From Myxococcus stipitatus DSM 14675 (GTDB lineage: Bacteria; Myxococcota; Myxococcia; Myxococcales; Myxococcaceae): a stretch of 64,000 bases of DNA. The notes under the pieces were generated by a model. That model was given only the letters and a program-made list of their open reading frames with translations. It made no database searches and was not told the DNA's origin. Location of the stretch: contig NC_020126.1 of NCBI RefSeq assembly GCF_000331735.1, forward strand, positions 9,179,501 to 9,243,500, in the 5' to 3' direction. Shown piece after piece: positions 16,019-24,174 of the stretch; position 1 is the stretch's first letter; each line of letters opens with the position of its first letter. The translations under genes and the position numbers were made by a program.

Positions 16019-18499
16019 TCAGTCCGCCGCGGGCTGAGCCACGGCCGGAGGTCCCGAGGCGGCCTCGATGTCCATGACGCTCGCGTTGGGGCCGCCCTGG
16101 CGGACCGCCTGCAACACGCTGCTGCGGTCATCCGTCCAGATGAAGTCCGGCTCGCCTCGCAGCCCCAACCGGCGCACGCGCGCGGTGGAGCGGGTGAAGG
16201 TGGGGCCCCAGGAGAACTCCTTGTCCTGGCTCAGCAGCATCCAGTTGCTGCGCAGGGCGTCTCCTTGCGTCTCGTGGAAGACGAACGTCGCGTGCATCCC
16301 CAAGCGGCGGGCGTGCGCGAGCGTCACCGGCACCAGGTCCAGGTGGACGTTGCTGATGTGCAGCGCGAGGACGCCGTGCGGGCCCAGGTGCTTGCGGTAG
16401 AGGGACACGGCCTCCTCGGTGAGCAGGTGCACGGGCACCGCGTCCGAGGAGAAGACGTCCAGCGCCAGCACGTCGAAGGCGTTGGGCTCGCCGCGCTCCA
16501 GCTCCTGCTCCAGGGAGATGCGCGCGTCGCCCTCCACCACGTCGATCTTCGCGGGCGAGTCGCCGAGGTAGCTGAAGAAGCCCCCTTCACCGCGTGCCAA
16601 TGCGATGACCGCGGGGTTGATTTCATAGAATCGGCCGACGTCGCCCTTCTCGAGCAGCGCGGCGCTTGTCCCGACGCCCAGGCCCAGCACGCCCACGCGC
16701 AGCCCCGGCGGAAGGCCCACGGCCTCGCGCAGGCGGCGCTGCTCGATGATGGCGTGCCCCAGGCCGGACTGCCGCGTGAAGTACGTGGTCGGCTCCGCGC
16801 GGCGCTCCGGCGCGACGTACTGCCAGCCGTGCGTGATGGCGCCATGGCGCAGGCTGAAGAGGTGGTTGTTCGGCTGGCCCGCGTTCTGCTCCATCACCCG
16901 CACCACGCCGAAGAAGTTGCGCGCGCTGAAGAGGGCCCGGTCGAGCTCGCGGTTCACGGTCAGGAACAGGTTCGCCGTCACCATGACGAGCATCGCGCCG
17001 CGCAGCACCCGGCGGCCGCGCTGGCTCCACGTCTCGCCCGAGGGGCCTCGCACCATGCCCGCGAACGCCACCGCGCAGCAGCCCCCCAGCGAGAGGGGGT
17101 ATTCCCAGTACGCGCGGAAGAGGGCCGTGGCCACGCCGCTGACGAACAGCGCGCCCAGCACGCCGCCCGCGGACACCCACAGGTAGAAGGCGCTCAGGTG
17201 GCGGGGCGAGGGCCGCATCCGGTACAGCTCGCCATGGCACACCATGCAGCCGGCGAAGAGGGATACGGCGTAGGCGAGCAGCTGCAAGGGCAGCGGGAAG
17301 TGGGGCCCCGCAGCGTGTGCATGCGCCACCGCCGCGCCGGAGCCGATGAGCAGCACCGAGTAGAGGGTGCGCGAGTAGAAGGACTCGCGCGAGAAGGCGA
17401 TGATGAACGTGAGCAGGTAGACGGCGAGGGGCAGCACCCAGAGGAAGGGGCCCGCCGCCACGTCCTGCGAGAGCTGGTTCGTCGTCGCGAGCAACAACAC
17501 CGACGCGCACATCGACAGGACCAGCCACGTCAGCGTCTTGCCCACGCCGGGCCGTGCGTCCGCGTCCGGCGGGGTGATGGCCGTGCCCCGAGCCTCCTGC
17601 TTCATCGCCGCGAACGCGGCCTCCGCGTCCAGCGGCTCGCGCCCCGCCCCTGACGTGTCGCTCGAGCGAGTCGCGTCCGCGCTCGATGTGGCGGAAAGCA
17701 ACTCGTGTCCCGCCGTCGTCAGCGCCTCGGCACCGTGTGCCGATGTTTCGCTCGGTCGAGTCGCGTCCGCGCTCGACGTGGCGGCGCGCGACTCGTGTCC
17801 CGCCGTCGTCAGCGCCTCGGCACCGTGTGCCGATGTGTCGCTCGGCCGAGTCGCGTCCGCGCTCGACGTGGCGACGACGGCTCCCTCTCGCTCATGTCGC
17901 AGCACATCCACCGCGCACACCGCGCAGGCCACCGCGAAGAGGACGAAGCCGACGCCCCAGCCCCACGCCTGCGCGCCTCGCCCCACCCACGGCTCCACCA
18001 GGAACGGATAGCCCAGCAGCGCCAGCAGCGAGCCCACGTTGGACAGCGCGTACAGCGCATACGGCGAGCGTCCGGGACGCGCTCGCGCGAACCACGACTG
18101 GAGCAGCGGCCCCGTCGTGCTCAGCACGAAGAACGGCAGGCCGATGGTGACCGCCAGCATCGCGAGCAGCCTGGGCACCGCCCACTCCGAGCCAGAGGGC
18201 CGCCACTCGGCGCCCGGCGCGACCGGTGACCCGACCCACAGTGCCCTCAGGGCCAACAGCACCACCGCCCCGCCCACCACGGCCAGGTGCACCTTCGCCT
18301 GCGTCCGCGCCGTCAGCCTGGAGGCCAGCCCATGCGCGTACGCGTAACCTCCCAGGAGCGCCACCTGGAAGAAGAGCATGCACGCCGTCCAGACGCCGGG
18401 CGTCCCGCCGTACCACGGCAGCGCATAGCGTCCCGCCAGGGGCTGGACCCCGAACAACAGGAAGGCGCTGGTGAAGATGGCGACGGCGTAACGAAGCAT
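16019..18499 (-). CDS. Fused multi-pass membrane protein and spermidine-synthase-like protein
   Basis: 826 residues. The N-terminal half has a first group of transmembrane helices, a long hydrophilic insert of about 120 residues built from a 30-residue repeat, and a second helix group. The C-terminal domain (about residues 570-800) resembles the Rossmann methyltransferase fold of spermidine synthases: 'GVLGLGVGTSAALLEKG', acidic 'FYEINPAVI', 'VVEGDARISLEQE' and 'DVLALDVFSSDAVPVHLLTEEA'. Such membrane-fused synthases are widespread, but their product is unproven. It follows cstA by 21 bp on the same strand and is probably cotranscribed with it. Confidence 0.8.
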   Translation of the reverse strand: MLRYAVAIFTSAFLLFGVQPLAGRYALPWYGGTPGVWTACMLFFQVALLGGYAYAHGLASRLTARTQAKVHLAVVGGAVVLLALRALWVGSPVAPGAEWRPSGSEWAVPRLLAMLAVTIGLPFFVLSTTGPLLQSWFARARPGRSPYALYALSNVGSLLALLGYPFLVEPWVGRGAQAWGWGVGFVLFAVACAVCAVDVLRHEREGAVVATSSADATRPSDTSAHGAEALTTAGHESRAATSSADATRPSETSAHGAEALTTAGHELLSATSSADATRSSDTSGAGREPLDAEAAFAAMKQEARGTAITPPDADARPGVGKTLTWLVLSMCASVLLLATTNQLSQDVAAGPFLWVLPLAVYLLTFIIAFSRESFYSRTLYSVLLIGSGAAVAHAHAAGPHFPLPLQLLAYAVSLFAGCMVCHGELYRMRPSPRHLSAFYLWVSAGGVLGALFVSGVATALFRAYWEYPLSLGGCCAVAFAGMVRGPSGETWSQRGRRVLRGAMLVMVTANLFLTVNRELDRALFSARNFFGVVRVMEQNAGQPNNHLFSLRHGAITHGWQYVAPERRAEPTTYFTRQSGLGHAIIEQRRLREAVGLPPGLRVGVLGLGVGTSAALLEKGDVGRFYEINPAVIALARGEGGFFSYLGDSPAKIDVVEGDARISLEQELERGEPNAFDVLALDVFSSDAVPVHLLTEEAVSLYRKHLGPHGVLALHISNVHLDLVPVTLAHARRLGMHATFVFHETQGDALRSNWMLLSQDKEFSWGPTFTRSTARVRRLGLRGEPDFIWTDDRSSVLQAVRQGGPNASVMDIEAASGPPAVAQPAAD
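17659..17878 (-). repeat. 90-bp in-frame tandem repeat inside the membrane/synthase fusion
   Basis: Units begin at 17659, 17749 and 17839 with a 90-bp period (about 2.4 copies, few mismatches). Each encodes 30 residues rich in Ser, Ala, Thr and Asp ('SSADATRPSDTSAHGAEAL'). The block forms a flexible loop between membrane helices and is likely to vary in copy number between strains. Confidence 0.85.
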
Positions 18500-18520
18500 G
18501 AACAGGACCTGGCAACCCGC

Positions 18521-20212
18521 TCAGACAGCGGGCGCCGGAGCGGGAGGAGGACGGCGAGCCAGCAGCGCGCGCGCCCCCACCGTGAAGAGAGACAGCGCCA
18601 ACGCCAACAACACCACGGCCACCACGCCATTTACCCGAGACACCGCCGAGCTCATCGGCAGGAGCGCCTCGCGCACCAGGAGCACCAGGCTGGTGACCGT
18701 CACCGCCCCCACGAACACCATGGGCACCAGCGCGTAACCGAACGGCCGCCCCGTGCGCTTGAGCCAGACACACACCCCCAGCAGCGACAGCGAGGCCAGC
18801 AGCTGGTTCGACGTGCCGAACAACGTCCAGAACGAGCGCCACGCCCCCGTCCCCGCCAGGAACACGAAAAGCAGCGGCACACCACACGTCACCAGCGTGG
18901 CCACCATCGCCGCGCCCCGCCCCTTCTTCCCCGTCAGCTCCTGGAGGATGTAGCGCCCCAGCCGCGTGGACACGTCCAACGTGTCGAACACGAACGTCGA
19001 GAACGCCATCGCCCCGAACGTCGTCGCGAAGACGAGGTGCTCCTTGCCCAGCACCGTGACGAGGAAGCGCCCCAGGCCCGCGCCATACACCGCGCCCGGC
19101 GCCTTGCCCGTCAGGTCCGCCTTCGTGGCGATCATCACCGTCGCCAGCGCGATGACGGCCACGAAGCCCTCCAGCAACATCGCCCCGTACCCCACCGGCT
19201 TGCAGTGCGGCTCCTGGTCGATCTGCTTCGACGTGGTGCCCGAACACACCAGCCCGTGGAAGCCCGAGCACGCGCCACACGCGATGGTGACGAAGAGGAA
19301 CGGGAACAACATGCCCGAAGGCCCCGCCACCTCGAACCCCACGAAGGCCGGCTGCTGAATCGACAGCTCGCCGCTCAGCCCGCCGTAGAAGATGCCCACC
19401 ACGCCCACCGCCAGCGCGGCGTAGAGGACGAAGCCTCCCAGGTATCCACGCGGCTGCAAGAGCACCCAGACCGGCGTGAGCGACGCGACGAAGCAGTACG
19501 CCAGGATGAGCGCCGCCCAGCTCTTCGCGTCCATCACCAGCAGCGTGGACATGCGCGTGCCCAGGAACACCACGCCCAGCGTCGCGGGCACGAAGATGAG
19601 CGTCTGGAGCCACAGCGGGGGCTTCAGGTACCGATCCACCAACCCCATCACCACCGCGAGCACCAGGTACGCGATGGACGCGAAGGCCACCGCGCCGCCC
19701 GGGTTGAAGCGGAACGTGAGGCCCTCCAGCTCCGCGTCGCCGCTCACGAACGTGGCGGCCGTCGCATCCGTGAAGGCGACGATGACGTAGACGAGCGCCA
19801 CCCAGATGAAGGCCAGCATCGCCAGCCCCGCAGTGGGCCCCAGGTGGCTGCGCACCACCTCCGCGATGGAGACCGCGCCGTGCCGCACGCTGGCCACCAA
19901 CGTCGCGAAGTCATGCATCGCCCCGATGAACACCGCCCCCACCGCAATCCACAGGAGCGCCGGCAGCCAGCCGAACTGCTGCGCCGCCAGGATGGGGCCC
20001 GCGATAGGGCCCGCCGCGGCAATCGCGCTGAAGTGCTGCCCCAACAGGTAGAAGGGCTTCGTCGGCACGAAGTCCACGCCGTCGTGCTTCGTGTGCGCGG
20101 GCGTGGGGACCTCGCGGTCCAACCGGAACTGCCGGGCGATGAAGCCCCCGTAGAAGCGATAGCCCAGGGCCAGCACCGCCAGGAACACTCCGGCAATCAG
20201 AGGGAGGCTCAT
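18521..20212 (-). CDS. cstA: Carbon starvation protein A (CstA) family transporter
   Basis: 563 residues with more than a dozen hydrophobic segments and the family pattern throughout: 'GYRFYGGFIARQFRLD' at the start, 'HFSAIAAAGPIAGPILAAQQFGWLPALLWI', 'FVTIACGACSGFHGLVCSGTTSKQI' and 'KAPGAVYGAGLGRFL'. CstA/BtsT proteins import peptides or pyruvate during nutrient limitation, which suits an amino-acid-feeding predator. It precedes the membrane/synthase fusion gene and is preceded by a strong hairpin after the large kinase gene. Confidence 0.93.
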   Translation of the reverse strand: MSLPLIAGVFLAVLALGYRFYGGFIARQFRLDREVPTPAHTKHDGVDFVPTKPFYLLGQHFSAIAAAGPIAGPILAAQQFGWLPALLWIAVGAVFIGAMHDFATLVASVRHGAVSIAEVVRSHLGPTAGLAMLAFIWVALVYVIVAFTDATAATFVSGDAELEGLTFRFNPGGAVAFASIAYLVLAVVMGLVDRYLKPPLWLQTLIFVPATLGVVFLGTRMSTLLVMDAKSWAALILAYCFVASLTPVWVLLQPRGYLGGFVLYAALAVGVVGIFYGGLSGELSIQQPAFVGFEVAGPSGMLFPFLFVTIACGACSGFHGLVCSGTTSKQIDQEPHCKPVGYGAMLLEGFVAVIALATVMIATKADLTGKAPGAVYGAGLGRFLVTVLGKEHLVFATTFGAMAFSTFVFDTLDVSTRLGRYILQELTGKKGRGAAMVATLVTCGVPLLFVFLAGTGAWRSFWTLFGTSNQLLASLSLLGVCVWLKRTGRPFGYALVPMVFVGAVTVTSLVLLVREALLPMSSAVSRVNGVVAVVLLALALSLFTVGARALLARRPPPAPAPAV

Positions 20213-20229
20213 GCCCGGAGGCTTTCCCG

Positions 20230-20272
20230 CGCGGGACTTCCGGTCAACACCCTGACTCCTGGAAGTCCCGTG
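20230..20272 (-). terminator. Hairpin between the large kinase gene and cstA
   Basis: CGGGACTTCC (20232-20241) pairs perfectly with GGAAGTCCCG (20261-20270). The stem extends to about 12 pairs with one G-U, around a 19-nt loop. It lies about 16 bp after the kinase stop and just upstream of cstA. No T-run follows, as is usual in this GC range; it could also act in the cstA leader. Confidence 0.55.
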
Positions 20273-20287
20273 AACGCGTCAGGCGCT

Positions 20288-23200
20288 TCACTCGGCCACC
20301 TTGTCCAACTGCTGCTGCACGATTTTCTTGAACTGCCTCACCTTGTCGAGGAGGACCGGGTCCGTCTCTCCCCCCGGAGAGGTCTCAATCTGCTCGCGCA
20401 GGTCGTCCCGCTTGAGGCACAGGTGCCCCAGGTCATCGCAGGAGCGGAACTCCTCCAGCGTCTTGAACAGCGCCAGGGTGGCCTTCCACTCCCGCTTGAG
20501 CTCGGAGACGTTTCGACCCGCGCCGCCGGAGATGATCTTCACCCGGGGCCCGCTGGCGCGCTTCGACACCGCGGGCTTCGTGCTCCCGGGGGACAGCGGC
20601 GCCAGCAGCGTGTTGTCCTCCGGCAGCTGGGAGTCGTCGCTCTTCGAAGGGGCCCGAGCCGCCGCCTCGGGAGCCGCCGCGGGTGCGTCCACCACCGTGG
20701 GCGCGGTGTCCGGAGCGTCCTCGGGCAGGGCTCCGTCGCGCGCAGGGACTTCGGTGGGGGCTCCCTGTAATGGCGCGCCGGGAGCGCGGGCCTTGGGCGT
20801 CGGAGTCACCTCACGCGCGGGGCCCAGGCCCAGCTGCCGCATCACGGCCTTGCGCACCTCGGGCGCCAGGGCGAGCGCGGTCGTCCCCGCGACCAGCGCG
20901 ACCAGCACGCCCGTCACCACGACGACGGCGGTTCGCGAGGAGCGACGGGGCATGGCCGTCTTCCGGGTGTCCTCTCCAGGCCCTCGGCTGGACGGACGGG
21001 CTGGCACCGACGTGCGCCGCGTCTCATCGTGCGAGGGCATGGACACGCGCACGTCCACATCCTCTTCGTCGTCGTCATCGACGGGCACCGGCACCGGGGC
21101 GGGCGCGGGCCGGATGGCGGACGTCGACCCCGTGCGCCGGCCCTGCACCGGGGCCATGCCCGGCGAGGACTGACGAACCCGCCGCGGGCCAGTCTTCGGA
21201 CGGGCCGTGCCCAGCCGCTCCTCGTGCTCGCGCACCGCGCCTTCCGCGTCACGCAGGAAGCTCGCATCCAACACCACGCGCGGCTGCGTGTCCTCGTGCA
21301 GCATGGCGGCGGAGCGAGGCTGCGTGTCCGCCTCGCGAGGAGCACGCGGGTCGGTGTCTCCGTCGCGCGGCCCTCGAGGCTGCGTGTCGTCCGAGCGCTC
21401 CGTCCGCGAGGGCCGGGACCCGCGCGGATTCGTGTCCATCTCCTCGATGCGGGAGGACGGCTCGCCGTAGCCCATCTGCTCGGGCGTGACGACCGGGAGG
21501 TCGCCCTCCTCCTCGAGCGCTCCACGTGCGACGAGCGGGGGCTCGGTGTCCTCGGCGCGTGCGTCACCGACCCGCGACTCCTCGGTCAGGGACTCGTACG
21601 CCGGGGAATCGCCTCGGAGGTCGAACGCTTCGTCGGAGCCACCGGAGCGCCCCACGGCTCCAGGCGCGGCGACGGCGGGCATCATCAGCGCCCCCGTCCG
21701 CGCTGGCGCACCCGCCACTGACGAGGACCCCGTCACCGGCCGCTGCCCTTGCGCCAGAGGGGCCTGTTGCGCACCCGCGGGCCGCTGTGGAGACATCCCC
21801 GGGACCGCGGGCATCGACATCGCCGCCGAGCGCTGCGGTGAGCCGGGAGGCGGCGCCCCTGGTGGGGACATCCCCGGGACCGCGGGCATCGACATCGCCG
21901 CCGAGCGCTGCGGTGAGCCGGGAGGCGGCGCTCCTTGCGGAGACAGCCCCTGGACAGCGGGCATCGACATCGACGCCGAGCGCTGCGGTGAGCCGGGGGG
22001 CGGCGCTCCTTGCGGAGCCATCCCCGGGACCGCGGGCATCGACATCGACGCCGAGCGCTGCGGTGAACCCGGAGGGGCCATCCCCGCGGCACCGGGCATC
22101 GGCCGCTGCGGAGTCCCCGGCGGAGGCGGCTGCCCCGTGACCGCGGGCATCACCATCACGCCCGTGCGCGGAGGAGAACCCGGCGGCGGAAGCCCCGCGA
22201 CGGCGGGCATCGCCATCGGTCCCGACCGCGTCGGAGAACCCGGCGGCGGCGCCCCCTGCGGAGGCGGCAACCCCGGGACAGCGGGCATCGCCATCGGTCC
22301 CGACCGCGAGGGCGAACCCGGCGGCGGCGAGCCCTGAGGAGGCAGCCCCGGGATGGCCGGCATCGCCAGGGGCCCCGACCGCGAGGGCGAACCCGGAGGC
22401 GGAGGCGCCGTCGGACCCGACAGCGACGGTCGCTGCGGCGTCACCGGGGACGGAGCCGGCGGCCTCCCCCCCATGAACGGCGCGGGCTGCCGAGGCCGCG
22501 TGTCCTCACCCGGCGAGCGCAGCGGCTCTCCGCGCGGCTCCGTGTTCTCCGGCGGAACCACCAGCTCCGGCTCCAGCGACAGCCCCATCACCGCGCCGAC
22601 GGGCCGGAGCTCCAGCTCCGTGGGCCGCATGTCCGAGCGCGGCGCGACCACGGGCGGGGGAGGCAGGGCCTCCGGGGGCAGCGGCGCGAACGACACCTCC
22701 ATCGACAACATCCCCGGCCGAGGCAGGGGCTCGATGGCCGGAGCCGGCACGAGCGGAGGACGGGCCTCGGGCTCCGGCGCCACCTCCACCGAAGGCGACG
22801 TGTCCTGACTCAGCCGGGCCGCGCGAGCGCGCGCCTCCTCCTCCAGCGCCTCCACGGGGAAGGCGGGCCGCGTGGCCTCGTCGATGGGGATGCCCGGCCG
22901 CGTCTCGCCATCGTTCACCGGACCGCCGCCATCGCGGTTGCGCGGCGTGGGGTGGAAGGACAGCGCCTCCACCGGACCATCCAGGCGAATCGTCTTCGCC
23001 GGCAGCATCGCGCCCGCGGGCAGCGTGGGACGCGGCGCGGGACCTCCTTCGTCCGGCTCCACCGCGCGCGACTCGGAGGTGCCCCCACCGCGAGGCACGT
23101 CCCGGAGGCTCGTCAGCAACCGCCGCTCGAACTGGAAGTCCGCCGCGAACAGCTCCCGCATGAAGCGGCTGACGCTCTCCGGCCCCGCGCTGGGGTCGAT

Positions 23201-24124
23201 CTCCATCAAGCACGCCTGGAGCCGCCCGCGGAACTCCTCCGCCGACTGGAAGCGCTGCGCGGGGTCCACCTCCAGCGCCTTGGCCACCAGCGCCGTCACC
23301 GCGCGCGGCGTGAGCGGCTCCACCTCGTCCAGCGGGGCCACCTTCGGGTTGGCCACCACCGACATCAGCTCGCCCGGGTGGATGCCGTCGAAGGGGTTCT
23401 TCCCGGAGATGAGCTCGTAGAGCGTCAACCCCACCGCGTACAGGTCGCTGCGGCGGTCCACCGGCTGGTGCCGCGCCTGCTCCGGGGACATGTAGAGGAA
23501 CTTGCCCAGGATGATGCTCGGGTTCGTCTTCGCCGCCGACAGCCGGCTCTTGGCCAGCCCGAAGTCGATGACCTTCACCTCCCCCTCGTAGGAGATGAGG
23601 ATGTTCTGCGGCGAGATGTCGCGGTGGACCAGCTTCAGGTCCTCCCCGTCGTCATCCTTCTTGCGGTGCGCATAGGCGAGCGCGTCCAGCACCCGGCCCA
23701 TGACGTAGAGGATGAACGTCAGCGGCAGCGGCACCTGGCGGTCCCGGACGCGCGCGGCCACCTTGCGCAGGTCCTTGCCGTCCACGTGCTCGAGGGCCAT
23801 GTACGCCTCGCCCTCGTGCAGGCCCATGTCCAGCACCTGCGCGATGGAGCCATGGCTCAGCCGCACCAGCGTGCGAGCCTCCCCGACGAAGCGCTCGACG
23901 AAGTCCGAGTCCTCCGCGAGCTGCGGGAGGATCTTCTTGATGACGCACAGCTTCTCGAAGCCCTGCGCGCCCTCCAGGCGAGCGAGGTAGATCTCTCCCA
24001 TGCCGCCCGTCCCCAGGTGGGACAGGAGGGTGTACCGGCCAAAGGGCTGGGGCCGGAAGGGGCGCAGCCGGGCGGAAGGATTGTGAGCGTTCATGGGGGA
24101 GGGGGTTCCACCACTGGGGCCCAT
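20288..24124 (-). CDS. Large membrane-spanning Ser/Thr protein kinase with proline-rich repeats
   Basis: 1278 residues. The kinase domain occupies about residues 28-300 with all key residues: 'LGTGGMGEIYLA', 'CVIKKI', 'HRDISPQNIL', 'DFGLAKS' and 'SPEQ'. A disordered, proline-rich segment follows, containing four near-identical 25-residue units (PPGSPQRSA...MSMPAVPGM) and degenerate copies. Next is a stretch rich in Asp/Thr/Arg ('DTQPR'), one transmembrane helix (about 1060-1085) and a periplasmic C-terminus with a helical end. The start is ambiguous: ATG 24124 gives a short leader, ATG 24094 ('MNAHNPS') is the alternative, and neither has a strong ribosome site. The downstream hairpin at 20230-20272 probably ends the transcript. 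The upstream FHA protein may be its phospho-dependent partner. Confidence 0.9.
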   Translation of the reverse strand: MGPSGGTPSPMNAHNPSARLRPFRPQPFGRYTLLSHLGTGGMGEIYLARLEGAQGFEKLCVIKKILPQLAEDSDFVERFVGEARTLVRLSHGSIAQVLDMGLHEGEAYMALEHVDGKDLRKVAARVRDRQVPLPLTFILYVMGRVLDALAYAHRKKDDDGEDLKLVHRDISPQNILISYEGEVKVIDFGLAKSRLSAAKTNPSIILGKFLYMSPEQARHQPVDRRSDLYAVGLTLYELISGKNPFDGIHPGELMSVVANPKVAPLDEVEPLTPRAVTALVAKALEVDPAQRFQSAEEFRGRLQACLMEIDPSAGPESVSRFMRELFAADFQFERRLLTSLRDVPRGGGTSESRAVEPDEGGPAPRPTLPAGAMLPAKTIRLDGPVEALSFHPTPRNRDGGGPVNDGETRPGIPIDEATRPAFPVEALEEEARARAARLSQDTSPSVEVAPEPEARPPLVPAPAIEPLPRPGMLSMEVSFAPLPPEALPPPPVVAPRSDMRPTELELRPVGAVMGLSLEPELVVPPENTEPRGEPLRSPGEDTRPRQPAPFMGGRPPAPSPVTPQRPSLSGPTAPPPPGSPSRSGPLAMPAIPGLPPQGSPPPGSPSRSGPMAMPAVPGLPPPQGAPPPGSPTRSGPMAMPAVAGLPPPGSPPRTGVMVMPAVTGQPPPPGTPQRPMPGAAGMAPPGSPQRSASMSMPAVPGMAPQGAPPPGSPQRSASMSMPAVQGLSPQGAPPPGSPQRSAAMSMPAVPGMSPPGAPPPGSPQRSAAMSMPAVPGMSPQRPAGAQQAPLAQGQRPVTGSSSVAGAPARTGALMMPAVAAPGAVGRSGGSDEAFDLRGDSPAYESLTEESRVGDARAEDTEPPLVARGALEEEGDLPVVTPEQMGYGEPSSRIEEMDTNPRGSRPSRTERSDDTQPRGPRDGDTDPRAPREADTQPRSAAMLHEDTQPRVVLDASFLRDAEGAVREHEERLGTARPKTGPRRVRQSSPGMAPVQGRRTGSTSAIRPAPAPVPVPVDDDDEEDVDVRVSMPSHDETRRTSVPARPSSRGPGEDTRKTAMPRRSSRTAVVVVTGVLVALVAGTTALALAPEVRKAVMRQLGLGPAREVTPTPKARAPGAPLQGAPTEVPARDGALPEDAPDTAPTVVDAPAAAPEAAARAPSKSDDSQLPEDNTLLAPLSPGSTKPAVSKRASGPRVKIISGGAGRNVSELKREWKATLALFKTLEEFRSCDDLGHLCLKRDDLREQIETSPGGETDPVLLDKVRQFKKIVQQQLDKVAE
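21786..22085 (-). repeat. 75-bp in-frame repeats in the large kinase linker
   Basis: Four copies with a 75-bp period (homologous points at 21811, 21886, 21961 and 22036) encode a 25-residue unit of PPGSPQRSA / MSMPAVPGM type. Shorter, degenerate copies continue to about 22380. The unit holds several Ser/Thr residues next to Pro or Arg and could be phosphorylated. Confidence 0.85.
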
Positions 24125-24174
24125 TGAACCCTGTTCAGGCCCACGCCATCAACCCGTCATCCGGACGCGGGGGG

